From Exilibacterium tricleocarpae (GTDB lineage: Bacteria; Pseudomonadota; Gammaproteobacteria; Pseudomonadales; Cellvibrionaceae), in assembly GCF_007004655.1 (NCBI RefSeq), contig NZ_ML660087.1, positions 1 through 64,000 on the forward strand: a stretch of 64,000 bases of DNA. The letters are read 5' to 3'. The position numbers were made by a program, and so were the translations under genes. Positions 55,201 through 64,000 of the stretch are shown here, one piece after another (the stretch's first letter is position 1; every line of letters begins with the position of its first letter). Under the pieces are notes generated by a model, which worked only from the letters and a program-made list of their open reading frames with translations, did not search any database and had not been told where the DNA came from.

Positions 55201-55788
55201 TTCGTCAATAATCCGTTTATCAACCTCGACCGCCAGGAGGCCGAGGGTATCGATATCGGTCTGGCGGCGCGTATCGAGACCGAGCGGGCGGGCTCGTTTA
55301 ACTTTCGGGTCGATGTGTCGAAGCTTGAGAAGCTGGATGTTTTTCGCAGTGAGGAACTGGTGGATCTGGTTAACGACCCGCGCTTTGCCGCTGAGTTTTC
55401 CTCGTTGTCGGTGGATCAGGTCGAGGTCGACGGCAATCCGGAGTGGCGCGGCTCCGCCTCGCTCACCTGGCGCAAAGGGCCCTGGAGCGCTGCCGCCAGC
55501 GCGCGCTATGTGTCCGGTTTCTTCGATACCAGCGTTGACGATACCGATATCGACGGCGACGGTGAAATTGACTTCTTCGAAGTCGACAGCCAGACTCGTT
55601 TCAATGCCTATGTTGACTTTCGTGCGCGCTTCAGCACAGTAGAGGATCGCACCACGCGCATCCGCCTGGGCGTCAACAACCTGACCGATGAGGCGCCGCC
55701 GCTGGCCGACCAGTCGCGCGGTTTTTACACCTCCGTACACTCGTTGCGGGGGCGAGAGTTCTACTTGCAGATACGCACTGATTTTTAA
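52294..55788 (+). CDS. TonB-dependent receptor with STN signalling domain
   Basis: 1164 residues. Signal peptide ending PAQAQA (the repeat gcgcaggc gives a variable AQAQAQ run). STN domain (about 48-125: TTFDIKAQSLARALVLYSEQSRIVL then APEEALAKLLGGTGL), a TonB-box-like stretch EQITVTGSRI (about 152-161), plug (RDDLAALGENGTGDILSNLPQ, VNLRGLGTGNTLILLNGRR, VEVLRDGASALYGADATAGVVN) and a beta-barrel that ends in EFYLQIRTDF with the C-terminal Phe. Such receptors bring in siderophores, peptides or glycans with energy from TonB. The STN domain and the upstream sigma/FecR pair show that it also signals. Cargo unknown; the next three genes point to an aspartyl-containing compound. Confidence 0.95.
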   Translation: MNEPSGMSLRKALGASGIVAAVVATSVFGLPAQAQAQAQSSSAGEAQTTTFDIKAQSLARALVLYSEQSRIVLVVPAELVDGKTAPAVQGAMAPEEALAKLLGGTGLKSSRDASGALTITSTRDGAAAPATELRSIPVVIDDDGDSTQALEVMEQITVTGSRIEGASDSGAIAVTTLSRDDLAALGENGTGDILSNLPQAGSFEINDSSDGPNDARGDVATVNLRGLGTGNTLILLNGRRITAHGINQDVGSVPRQVTNVNAFPAAAIERVEVLRDGASALYGADATAGVVNTILSPDLEQSRFTVRYDQLEGTNSDELSMDFAFGFDFNGGRTRAITVGSFYTRDGVYANELGPQFSNVDKRALLGDSPYAESSDFRNTSSNSPLGTFEVISSFDRESGIFEDVDVNLDPVRAAELGLDPDEVNLTRGGTFHIQPCDFNGRSRIAIGETVDGCMAIGERSLPTQLRYDFNGLQPLDSFGRGLEIAVDSRTARGRQLISDADRLNLYTMVEHDFDNGVQGFAEVLYYRSETEAQRAASPVSLSDGIVVPRTNFYNPFGALGTERRLDELADGDVPDEGYELLIRNWRPQAGGPRIIETKSDTFRVLGGARGDFGDWDWESALGYSENRTEDRENRMSKTLLNEALARSTPDALNPFGSNANTAEQLRAVQVTVQGEGMTSLLTADFRVSNANLFSTWAGDAGAAFGVDFRNEAYDEDRDPRIDGTLQFDGNGSGVSDIVGVSPTADSDADRNVLAAFAETLIPLVAPSGGLVSNEVNLQLAVRAEHFDDIDESVATPKIALSYFPIRGLNLRAAYSEGFRAPNLIQLNRGDTSRLDDGFVDFVRDEAIGNPEDTGNANLRSVRISNPDLKPEDTETLVFGLALDATAWFEPEWLDKLDFTLDFWRFEQTDVIDVFGVQEGLAVDFVRRLEGGSNPNVIRAPVTADDQVRFDEYNAANPNAQVPVAGQVLFVNNPFINLDRQEAEGIDIGLAARIETERAGSFNFRVDVSKLEKLDVFRSEELVDLVNDPRFAAEFSSLSVDQVEVDGNPEWRGSASLTWRKGPWSAAASARYVSGFFDTSVDDTDIDGDGEIDFFEVDSQTRFNAYVDFRARFSTVEDRTTRIRLGVNNLTDEAPPLADQSRGFYTSVHSLRGREFYLQIRTDF

Positions 55789-55813
55789 CACCACCACACA
55801 CACAACCCCGATC

Positions 55814-55830
55814 GCCCGCCTTCGGCGGGC
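55814..55830 (+). terminator. Stem-loop after the TonB receptor gene
   Basis: gcccgcc/ggcgggc, 7-bp stem and ttc loop, 26 bases after the stop. The following atttcg is a poor U-tract, so partial termination or mRNA-end protection is likely; genes beyond remain in the same direction. Confidence 0.55.
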
Positions 55831-55866
55831 ATTTCGCTGATGGAGGTAGCTGATATTTTGTCTTTT

Positions 55867-56859
55867 ATGCATCGGTTTAAACGTTGTCAGTATGTTGTCC
55901 TGGTCCTGATATTGGTATTGAGCGGCTGTGAAAAAAGCGGCGAGACGGTTACCGGCGCGCCGGTCGCCGAGACTGCTAAAGAACATTCCCCTCAGCTGTC
56001 CACTGAACCGTCCACCGCTGTCCCCGTTGAACCCCCGGCGTGGCACTTTACCGACTGGCTCGACGGCGGCAAGGGCCGCTTTACATTTACCGAGTGGAAG
56101 GGACCGGCGATCCCGGTCTGGACTTATATCCCCACCGGGGCCGAGGCCGCGACACTGCCCATTGCCATTGTCATGCACGGCACCGGCCGCGACGGCGATC
56201 GCTATATGGAGGAGTGGGCGCCGGTTGCCGAGGCAAACCGTTTTATCGCCATAGTACCGGAGTTTTCCCGGCAGCATTTTGACGGCGCCACCGGTTACAA
56301 TCTCGGCTATGTATTCAGCGACGAGACCCGGCAGCGGCGCCGGGATGAGGCGCTGTGGTCATTCTCGGCCATTGAGCCGCTGTTTACCCGGGTGGTCGAC
56401 GCACTGAATAGCGATCAGACCCACTACACTCTCTACGGGCATTCCGCCGGTTCGCAATTTGTGCACCGGTTTCTGTTTTACAAACCCGAGGCGCGGGTAA
56501 AACGGTTTATTCCCGCCAACGCCGGCTGGTACACTCTACCGGATACCCAAGAACCTTACCCTTATGGTCTGCTGGGCGCGGGTGTCAGTGAAGCGGCCCT
56601 GAAGGCGGCGTTGCAAAGAGATGTGACCGTACTGCTCGGCGATCGCGATATCGATATCGCCCACAGCAGTCTGCGCCGCACGCCGGAGGCCATGCGCCAG
56701 GGAGAGAATCGCTTTGAACGCGGGCATGTGTTTTTTGAGCGCGCCCGCGCCAAGGCCGATGAACTCGGTGTCGCCTTCGGCTGGCAGCTCGATATCGTAC
56801 CCGGTGCCGAGCACAGTAACCGGCAGATGGCCGTCGCGGCAGGGCAGTTAGTCGAATAA
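55867..56859 (+). CDS. Lipoprotein alpha/beta-hydrolase (PHB-depolymerase/esterase-like)
   Basis: 330 residues from the ATG at 55867. A TTG at 55858 (GGAGG upstream) and an ATG at 55840 in frame are other options. A lipoprotein signal ends LSGC (Cys about 21), followed by a Pro/Thr-rich linker. The hydrolase domain has IAIVMHGTGRDGDRYMEEW, the nucleophile Ser193 in YGHSAGSQF, Asp in LLGDRDID and His in PGAEHSNRQM. Family members split polyesters, feruloyl or other esters outside the cytoplasm. It probably works on the compound bound or imported by the receptor. Confidence 0.85.
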   Translation: MHRFKRCQYVVLVLILVLSGCEKSGETVTGAPVAETAKEHSPQLSTEPSTAVPVEPPAWHFTDWLDGGKGRFTFTEWKGPAIPVWTYIPTGAEAATLPIAIVMHGTGRDGDRYMEEWAPVAEANRFIAIVPEFSRQHFDGATGYNLGYVFSDETRQRRRDEALWSFSAIEPLFTRVVDALNSDQTHYTLYGHSAGSQFVHRFLFYKPEARVKRFIPANAGWYTLPDTQEPYPYGLLGAGVSEAALKAALQRDVTVLLGDRDIDIAHSSLRRTPEAMRQGENRFERGHVFFERARAKADELGVAFGWQLDIVPGAEHSNRQMAVAAGQLVE

Positions 56860-56893
56860 ATCCGAGGATCGAATAAACCAGAGGAGAGAAATC

Positions 56894-57958
56894 ATGCGCT
56901 TTTTTCGAGCGTTTGTTCTGTGTGTTGTCGGCGTCGTTAGCGCGGCCCCGGTCTTTACCGCCAGCGCCGCACCGGCCGCCAAGGGTGCCGTCCAGACACC
57001 GGCAGTAGGCAAACAGCCCGACTGGGTAATCGCCGTGCACGGCGGGGCGGGAGTCAAGCCGCGAGTGGAGTTGCCGGCGTCGCTGGAGGCGCAGTATCGC
57101 GCCGGGCTCAGTGCCGCGCTGGAGGCCGGTGCCGCGGTGCTCAGTCGCGGCGGCGACGGGCCCGAGGCGATAGAGGCGGCGCTGAAGGTGCTGGAGGATT
57201 CGCCGCTGTTTAACGCCGGTCGCGGTGCCGCGCTCGACACTCACGGCAATGCCCGCCACGATGCGTCCATTATGCGCGGTGATACTATGGATGCCGGTGC
57301 CGTTGCCGGCTCCTCGCGTATCCGCAATCCCATCACTGCCGCCCGTGCGGTGATGGAGCGCACGGAGAATGTGCTGATTCACGGTGAAGGTGCCGATTGG
57401 TTTGCCGCCGAACAGGGTCTGGCACTGGCCGACCCCCTCTATTACCAGACCCCGGCGCGGCGCGCGGCGCTGTTGAAAAAACGCGCCGAAAACCCCGGCC
57501 AGGTCGCCGCTGTTGAGCAGCCGGAAACCGCCTTCGGCACTGTCGGTGCGGTGGTGCTCGACCGTGCCGGCAATATCTCGGCCGGCACTTCCACCGGCGG
57601 GCGCACTAATAAACGCTACGGGCGGGTCGGCGACTCGCCGGTAATTGGGGCCGGTACCTACGCCTCGAACGGCTCCTGTGCGGTATCGGCAACCGGGCAC
57701 GGGGAGTTTTTTATGCGCTATACGGTAGCCCGGGATATTTGCGCACGCCTGGAGTTTGGTAACGAGAGCCTGGCGGCTGCTGCCGAGGCGGTCATGATGG
57801 GTATCCTGCGTCCGGCCGGCGGCAAAGGCGCAGTGATTGCCATCGACCCCCGCGGGCAGGTGGTGTTTGCCATGAACCACAACGGCATGTACCGCGGCGT
57901 TATGTCCTCGGCGCTGCCGGCCCGCACCGCGATCTATGCCCACGAGACTGTTAAATGA
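56894..57958 (+). CDS. Isoaspartyl peptidase/L-asparaginase (Ntn hydrolase), exported
   Basis: 354 residues. Signal peptide (RFFRAFVLCVVGVVSAAPVFTASA). Plant-type asparaginase motifs: AVHGGAGVKPR, NAGRGAALDTHGNARHDASIM, and the autocleavage site before the nucleophile Thr216 in FGTVGAVVLDRAGNIS, so the chain is split into two subunits. GTYASNGSCAVSATGHGE is also characteristic. The enzyme hydrolyses beta-aspartyl (isoaspartyl) dipeptides and asparagine, here in the periplasm. Follows the lipoprotein hydrolase by 34 bases, and its stop overlaps the next gene by 4 (ATGA). Confidence 0.93.
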   Translation: MRFFRAFVLCVVGVVSAAPVFTASAAPAAKGAVQTPAVGKQPDWVIAVHGGAGVKPRVELPASLEAQYRAGLSAALEAGAAVLSRGGDGPEAIEAALKVLEDSPLFNAGRGAALDTHGNARHDASIMRGDTMDAGAVAGSSRIRNPITAARAVMERTENVLIHGEGADWFAAEQGLALADPLYYQTPARRAALLKKRAENPGQVAAVEQPETAFGTVGAVVLDRAGNISAGTSTGGRTNKRYGRVGDSPVIGAGTYASNGSCAVSATGHGEFFMRYTVARDICARLEFGNESLAAAAEAVMMGILRPAGGKGAVIAIDPRGQVVFAMNHNGMYRGVMSSALPARTAIYAHETVK

Positions 57959-59109
57959 CCCCCGCGACACTGGCCGATCTGCAAACCCCGGCGCTGATCC
58001 TCGACCGCTCGAAGGTTCAGCGCAATATCTCCCGCATGGCGGAGCGGGCCGCGGCACTGGGCGTGGCGCTGCGACCGCATCTGAAAACCCCCAAGTGCGT
58101 GCATATCGCCGCGTTGTTGCAACGCGCCGGCGCCACCGGCTTCAATGTATCGACCTTGAAGGAAGCGGAATTTTTTCACGCCGCGGGGATCGACGATTTG
58201 TATTACTGCGTGCCTTTCGCGCCCAACAAGGCACAGCGGGCGGCGGCGCTGGTGCGCGACGGCTGCCGGCTGACACTGATGACCGACAGTCTCGACGGGG
58301 CGCGGGCGGCGGTGGCCGCCGCCGAAGCGCTGGCCGGGGATACGGTGTTGACCTTTACGCTGGAGATCGACGTCGACGGCTATCGCTCGGGGATGGCGCT
58401 GGACGGCCCGGACCTGGTGCTGGCGGCGCGGTTATTACAAAAGTCCCGGGCCACGCGCTTTGCCGGCATTATGTCTTACGCCGGTGCCTCCTACGGCAAG
58501 ACCCCGGCACAAACCGCCGATCTCACAGAAACCCACCGGCGGGCGCTGGCGCGCGCGCGGGCAACGCTGTTGGAGTCGGGGCTGGATTGCGAGCGGGTGA
58601 GCTTCGGCTCTACACCGGCGGTGCTGCACGCTCGAGAACTGACCGGTATCACCGAGGCGCGCTGTGGTATCTATATGTTTCAGGACTTGTTTCAGGCCGG
58701 TATCGGTGCCTGTGAGCGGGACGATATCGCTTTGTCGGTGCTGGCCAGTGTCACCTCGCGCCAGCCGCGCCACAACCGGCTGGTGATCGATGCCGGGGGC
58801 CTGGCCCTGTCGAAGGACCGCAGCACTGCCGGGCGTGACTTCGATGCCGGTTACGGGCTGGTGTGCGATGCCGCCAGCGGTGCGCCGCTCGGCGATCTGG
58901 CGGTGACTGCCGTGAGCCAGGAGCTGGGACTGGTCACCAGCCTATCCGGCGCGCCGCTCGACTTCGGACGTTTTCCGGTCGGCGCTCTGGTGCGGATATT
59001 ACCGAATCACGCCGATATGACCGCCGCCGCCTATGAGCACTATGCGGTAGTGGACGGCGGTGCCGAGGTGGAGACGGTGTGGGCGCGTACCAATCACTGG
59101 GCAGACTGA
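57955..59109 (+). CDS. DSD1-family PLP enzyme: D-threonine / 3-hydroxy-D-aspartate aldolase-like
   Basis: 384 residues, a fold-type III (alanine racemase-like) enzyme. The PLP lysine is Lys44 in RPHLKTPK. The C-terminal metal site reads PNHADM with His352 and Asp354, the His-x-Asp pair of D-threonine aldolases; eukaryotic-type D-serine dehydratases have His-x-Cys. No signal peptide, so it acts in the cytoplasm. Enzymes of this group cleave D-threonine or 3-hydroxy-D-aspartate to glycine or glyoxylate-type products. Coupled with the isoaspartyl peptidase, it would handle the amino acid released after uptake. Substrate is inferred from context. Confidence 0.9.
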   Translation: MTPATLADLQTPALILDRSKVQRNISRMAERAAALGVALRPHLKTPKCVHIAALLQRAGATGFNVSTLKEAEFFHAAGIDDLYYCVPFAPNKAQRAAALVRDGCRLTLMTDSLDGARAAVAAAEALAGDTVLTFTLEIDVDGYRSGMALDGPDLVLAARLLQKSRATRFAGIMSYAGASYGKTPAQTADLTETHRRALARARATLLESGLDCERVSFGSTPAVLHARELTGITEARCGIYMFQDLFQAGIGACERDDIALSVLASVTSRQPRHNRLVIDAGGLALSKDRSTAGRDFDAGYGLVCDAASGAPLGDLAVTAVSQELGLVTSLSGAPLDFGRFPVGALVRILPNHADMTAAAYEHYAVVDGGAEVETVWARTNHWAD

Positions 59110-59177
59110 GTCACTAGTGTCGCCGCGGGTGCCATCAACGGTTGTACTCATAGCCATTAGCGCGCGCCGCCGAGCTA

Positions 59178-61028
59178 TTAGGGCCGCGGGCAGGCCAGGC
59201 ACTGGGCGTAGACGTAGCCGGGATCGTTCATACTGTCCAGCAGCTTGAACGGCTCGATCAACGCCCCCCAGGTCTGGCGAATACTGCGCGGCACCCAATT
59301 TGAGAGGGTGCCGATCCGCAACTGCGCCGACTCGCTGGCCAGTTCCTTGAGCAACTGTTCCTTCGGCGACAGTTGCCGCTCGATCAACTCCACACTGTAG
59401 TCGCTGATACCGGCCTTCGCCGCCGCTGCGGCAATGGCGTCCTGCAGATAGCCGAGCTGGTCAATCAGGCCCAGGTCTTTGGCGGTGGCGCCGCTCCAGA
59501 CCCGGCCCTGGGCGATATCGTGGACGGCCTCCGGCGTGGTATTGCGGGCTTCGGCCACCAACACCAGAAAGCGCCGGTAAACGTCCTCGACACTTTGCTG
59601 GAGCACGTTTTTCGCAATCGGTGGCAGCGGCCGGTCGAGTCGCAGGGCGCCGGCCAGTTCAGTGGTGCCGAGACCGTCGGTGCTGATGCCCAGTTTTTGC
59701 AGTGATTTTTCCAGGGTCGGGAACATGCCGAACACGCCGATGGAGCCGGTGATGGTGGTCGGCGTCGCCCACACCTCGTCGGCGGCGGCGGTGATCCAAT
59801 AGCCGCCGGAGGCCGCCACGCTGCCCATCGAGACAATGATCGGCAGGCCGGCGCGGCGGGTGGCCGCCAGCTCTTCGCGGATGACTTCAGAGGCAAACGA
59901 GCTGCCGCCGCCACTGTCCACCCGCAGCACCAGGGCACTGAGATCGCTGCGTTCCCGCGTCTGGCGCAACAGGCGTGCGAGGCTGTCGCTACCGATGGTG
60001 CCGGCGGGCTGCTCGCCGTCGACAATAGCGCCGGAGGCGACCAGCAGGCCGATCTTACGCTTGCCGGGCGCGGCCGGCACGCGGCGGATATGAGCCAGGT
60101 AGTCGCGGTAGTCAATAGCTTTAAAGCCGGTATTGTCGGCGTTGGGGCCGAACTTCTCCTGCAGTGTCTGGTGGACTTCCAGACGGCTGGCGAGGTGATC
60201 CACCAGACCCGCTTTGAAAGCCAGTGCCGCAAAGTCTCCCTGCTCGGCCACCAGGTTAGTATCCAGGTTGCTGATATAGTCGTCCACGGCGCCTTTGGGC
60301 AGGTTGCGCAGGTGTTCGACGCGGCTGGTATAGATGCCCCAGAGCTGGTTCAACCACTGCAGATTGTGCTCGCGAGAGGCGTCGGACATGCTGTCGCGGG
60401 TGTAGGGTTCCACGAAATCTTTGTAGGAGCCGACGCGAAAGACGTGAAAATTCACCGCCAGCTTATCCAGGGCCGATTTATAGTAATTGCGATAACTGCC
60501 GTAGCCGGTCAGCAGCACCGCGCCCATGGGATGCAGGTAGACCTCGTCGGCGTAGCTGGCGAGGTAGTATTGTTCCTGGCTGTAGTCGTCGCTGACGGCC
60601 AGAATCGGTTTGCCGCTGTCTTTGAAAGTGGCCAGCGCCTGTCCCACCTCCTCGAGCTTGCTGATACCGCCGCCGATCAGTTGGCTCAGATCCAGCACCA
60701 GGGCTGTGATCCGGGGGTCGCGCGCCGCCGCGTCGATAGTGGTTACCAGGTCGCGCACCACGGTTTCGGTCTCCTCCCATTGGCTGTCGCCCAGCAGTTG
60801 GCTGACCGGATCGATATAGGTGCGCTGATCGACCAGAAAACCGCTCGGGGCCAGGTGCAGGGCCGCCTGATCGGGCAGGGTCCGGGGTTGCTCCGGCATC
60901 AGGGCGAAGGCGATAACGGCCAGTATTGCCAGGAACAGCAGGTTGGTGAGGGCGACCCGCAACCAGGTGATGCCGCGCCACAGGCCGCTGAAGAAGCGGC
61001 GGATTAAACTGCGGGATGATTCTGCCAT
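59178..61028 (-). CDS. sppA: Signal peptide peptidase SppA, 67-kDa type
   Basis: 616 residues. An N-terminal membrane anchor (about 24-44, ALTNLLFLAILAVIAFAL) and two tandem protease domains. The catalytic dyad matches E. coli SppA: Lys203 in RVGSYKDFVEPYTRD in the first half and Ser407 in SMGSVAASGGYWI in the second. It degrades cleaved signal peptides in the inner membrane. It reads against the aldolase-like gene; no operon partner. Confidence 0.95.
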   Translation of the reverse strand: MAESSRSLIRRFFSGLWRGITWLRVALTNLLFLAILAVIAFALMPEQPRTLPDQAALHLAPSGFLVDQRTYIDPVSQLLGDSQWEETETVVRDLVTTIDAAARDPRITALVLDLSQLIGGGISKLEEVGQALATFKDSGKPILAVSDDYSQEQYYLASYADEVYLHPMGAVLLTGYGSYRNYYKSALDKLAVNFHVFRVGSYKDFVEPYTRDSMSDASREHNLQWLNQLWGIYTSRVEHLRNLPKGAVDDYISNLDTNLVAEQGDFAALAFKAGLVDHLASRLEVHQTLQEKFGPNADNTGFKAIDYRDYLAHIRRVPAAPGKRKIGLLVASGAIVDGEQPAGTIGSDSLARLLRQTRERSDLSALVLRVDSGGGSSFASEVIREELAATRRAGLPIIVSMGSVAASGGYWITAAADEVWATPTTITGSIGVFGMFPTLEKSLQKLGISTDGLGTTELAGALRLDRPLPPIAKNVLQQSVEDVYRRFLVLVAEARNTTPEAVHDIAQGRVWSGATAKDLGLIDQLGYLQDAIAAAAAKAGISDYSVELIERQLSPKEQLLKELASESAQLRIGTLSNWVPRSIRQTWGALIEPFKLLDSMNDPGYVYAQCLACPRP

Positions 61029-61131
61029 AACAAGTTTCCCAAATGTGTGTCCGGCCTCTGGCGCTTAAGCCGGCGGCCGCTGCCACGGTGGCCGTTGCCC
61101 CGTTCCTTATGCCAAGAAGCGCCCGGGGCTG

Positions 61132-61545
61132 TTAAGAGGTGCCGGGGGGCCCCGGGACGGGACCGCCGTCGGCCTGCGCTGCATGGTATTGCCAGTGCTG
61201 CAGCCAACGGCTGGCCAGCATGGCGGCGGTAAAGATTACCACAGACAGGGCCAGTGCCAGGGCATCGGTCCAGACAAACAGCGGTGACATCACTTCCACC
61301 ACATAGGCGGTGAAGTAGATAAGTATAACGAAACACAGCCAACTGTAACTGCGGTGGCGATTGTCGAGCAGGCCCGGCAGGACCAGCAGCAAGGGTAACG
61401 TCTGCATCGCCCAGGTGGTCAGGGAGCCCTCAGGCCGCAGGATATTGAGGCCCAGGAACAGAGCCAACAGGGCGCTGTAGCAGGCCAGCGTGCAGCGGCG
61501 GGCCAGGGTGAATCTGATGCGGAAATAGTCCGATAATTCGTTCAT
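61132..61545 (-). CDS. DUF2069 family membrane protein
   Basis: 137 residues from the ATG at 61545 (NELSDYFRIRFTLARRC...), rejecting a longer low-quality frame to 61686. Four hydrophobic segments: about 18-36, 48-60, 68-85 and 92-110. The short YSWLCFVILIYFTAYVVE is typical of the family. A small inner-membrane protein of unknown role. The next gene upstream on the strand is wrbA; in Pseudomonas the same neighbours are found. Confidence 0.82.
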   Translation of the reverse strand: MNELSDYFRIRFTLARRCTLACYSALLALFLGLNILRPEGSLTTWAMQTLPLLLVLPGLLDNRHRSYSWLCFVILIYFTAYVVEVMSPLFVWTDALALALSVVIFTAAMLASRWLQHWQYHAAQADGGPVPGPPGTS

Positions 61546-61686
61546 GGTGCGTCTGTCGATGGCGGTGCTGTCGTCCCCGTCTCGTCTGTTACGTTGTTTG
61601 TAAGCAAGCAGATTGTACTGCTTGGTTTTTTCCAAGTGGCCGGTCGTGTATTTTTTGCCATAAGTTTGCGCTTCACAGCGTAGCAC

Positions 61687-62645
<959 letters not shown>

Positions 62646-62851
62646 AAAGTGATTACCTGTTTGCGCGGGTTATGCGGCCCCAGCCGACTTTGAGGGTCGA
62701 CAGTTTACCGCTAAGCGCGCACCGCTGACAGCAGTTTGACAGCCATTTTCAAGCCCGGTGACCTGCCGGGCAACCGGCATTTTCTTTTTTGCCGCACTAC
62801 GCTGTAAACTGTCGGCTGTAAGATTTTTGCCATAACAGCGAGGCCGTAACG

Positions 62852-64000
62852 GTGAACAAGGCCAGGCAGATTCGATTGAAAACCGACATTTTGCCCATGA
62901 TCCGGCACTTTGCCGTGTATGTGGCGGCGCAGTATAAACAGGCCCAGTGCCAGAAAAGTGCAGCGGCGCTTACCTATATGACGCTGTTCGCCATAGTGCC
63001 GCTGATGACGGTCACCTACGCGATGTTTTCAGTAATACCGGCATTCCAGGGGCTCGGCGACCAGTTGCGCGGATTTATCTTCGATCATTTCGTGCCCGAT
63101 TCGGGGCAGGAGGTGCAGGAGTACCTGGCCGCCTTTTCGTCCCAGGCGCGCAGCCTCACCTGGGCGGGTTTGCTGATGCTGTTTGCCACCGCCTACCTGA
63201 TGTTGAAAAACATCGAGAAAATTTTCAACGCCATCTGGGGGGTATCCCGAGGTCGTCACGGGTTGCCGAATTTTTTGCTTTACTGGGCCATTCTGAGCCT
63301 GGGGCCGCTGGTACTGGGGGTGGCGCTGGCCTCGAGCACCTACCTGATATCGGTGCGGCTGATCTTCGACGAACTGGACAGCTTCGGTATTTTGCCCTGG
63401 TTGTTTCAGTTTATTCCCTGGGTGCTGACCGCGGCGCTGTTCACCCTGTTATTTGCCGCGGTGCCCAATTGCAAGGTGCCCGTCAAGCACGCCATCACCG
63501 GCGGCCTGATTACCGCAGTGTGTTTTGAACTGGTAAAAGACCTGTTCAGTTTTGTGGTCTCCTATATCAGCATTGAAGTTATCTACGGTGCCTTTGCGGT
63601 GGTGCCGCTGTTTTTGTTGTGGATAAACCTGTTGTGGACCATCATTCTGGCGGGTGCGGTGTTGGTGCAGGTGTTGTCGAGTTATAAGACGTCGGCAGAG
63701 GGACGCGGTTACCCGGATCTGGTGGCCGCGCTGGTGGCGCTGTGGCAACTGAAACAGAAAAGCCGCAGCGGGCGGGCTGTCAAAGATGTGCATATGCTGG
63801 CGGCCGGACTGGCCTCATCCCAGTGGCAAGCCTTACGTGCGGCCTTTTTGCGCCATCGCCTGATAACGACTACCCAGCAGGGAGATTATGTGTTGTCCCG
63901 GGATCTCGACGAGGTAACCCTGCGCGAGTTGGCGGCGATAATCGCCATGCCGGTACAGATGCCGGTGATGGTGATGCCGCTGCAGCAGGCACCCTGGTTT
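62852..64000 (+). CDS. yihY: YihY/BrkB-family membrane protein, 3' end beyond window
   Basis: The first 383 codons are in the window; the frame is open at its end. Starts with a GTG at 62852, with GAGG upstream. Hydrophobic helices include LTYMTLFAIVPLMTVTYAMF, SLTWAGLLMLFATAYLMLKNIEKIFNAIW (a family signature), LPNFLLYWAILSLGPLVLGVAL, ILPWLFQFIPWVLTAALFTLLF and YGAFAVVPLFLLWINLLWTIILAGAVLVQ. A soluble C-terminal region with LASSQWQALRAAFLRHRL follows. The family was once taken for ribonuclease BN; it is an inner-membrane protein of unknown function. Confidence 0.92.
   Translation, partial: MNKARQIRLKTDILPMIRHFAVYVAAQYKQAQCQKSAAALTYMTLFAIVPLMTVTYAMFSVIPAFQGLGDQLRGFIFDHFVPDSGQEVQEYLAAFSSQARSLTWAGLLMLFATAYLMLKNIEKIFNAIWGVSRGRHGLPNFLLYWAILSLGPLVLGVALASSTYLISVRLIFDELDSFGILPWLFQFIPWVLTAALFTLLFAAVPNCKVPVKHAITGGLITAVCFELVKDLFSFVVSYISIEVIYGAFAVVPLFLLWINLLWTIILAGAVLVQVLSSYKTSAEGRGYPDLVAALVALWQLKQKSRSGRAVKDVHMLAAGLASSQWQALRAAFLRHRLITTTQQGDYVLSRDLDEVTLRELAAIIAMPVQMPVMVMPLQQAPWF

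Noticed and set aside
54718-56277. 519-codon minus-strand frame across the TonB receptor and hydrolase genes
   Set aside because: It crosses two well-supported genes and an intergenic hairpin, with no domain.

Overview
The window looks like a chromosomal segment of a marine-type gammaproteobacterium near the Pseudomonadales/Cellvibrionales. The housekeeping block DUF3108-purN-purM / DUF2066-hda and then DUF2069-wrbA-arsC-yihY follows an order I recall from Pseudomonas aeruginosa. Most of the DNA is GC-rich, with clearly AT-richer patches at about 0-1.4, 8.1-9.0, 11.1-12.5, 27.2-29.2 and 41.3-44.6 kb. No rRNA, tRNA, CRISPR array, transposase or integrase was recognised.

Layout. 0.4-8.1 kb (minus): a 2438-residue secreted FN3/SpvB-like/FG-GAP/RHS protein with an AT-rich C-terminal tip carrying an HExxH motif, followed with overlap by a small membrane-anchored protein that is a candidate immunity factor. 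9.0-12.5 kb: a GNAT acetyltransferase with a proline-rich tail, a YghZ-like aldo/keto reductase and an orphan secreted protein. 13.0-17.9 kb: a cytochrome c oxidase operon whose subunit II has two fused haem c domains and which has two subunit III-like genes. 19.0-22.1 kb (minus): modABC molybdate transport, with a 21-bp minisatellite inside modA. 22.3-27.2 kb: OmpA-family lipoprotein, small zinc-ribbon-like protein, prolyl oligopeptidase and O-acetylhomoserine sulfhydrylase. 27.5-29.9 kb: low-GC membrane protein, glycosyltransferase and PhyH-type dioxygenase.

30.0-44.7 kb is an accessory block bounded by two direct copies (about 84% identical, 58 bp) of the 3' end of slyD. It holds three AraC regulators, an isochorismatase-like hydrolase, a Tat-exported and a cytoplasmic amidohydrolase, Dps, an MFS exporter, two tiny XapX proteins, a glutathione transferase with a decayed partial copy, a LytS/LytTR two-component pair and an NHL-type propeller protein.

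44.7-50.1 kb returns to core genes (slyD, DUF3108, purN, purM, DUF2066, hda). 50.5-59.1 kb is a cell-surface signalling and uptake module: ECF sigma factor, FecR, a TonB receptor with an STN domain, a lipoprotein esterase-like hydrolase, isoaspartyl peptidase and a D-threonine/3-hydroxyaspartate aldolase-like enzyme. It would fit import and breakdown of an isoaspartyl or hydroxyaspartyl compound. 59.2-64.0 kb holds sppA, DUF2069, wrbA, arsC and the start of yihY, which runs off the window.

A recurring theme is short tandem duplications of 12-21 bp. They occur in intergenic DNA and, in frame, inside exported proteins (modA, the DUF2066 gene).
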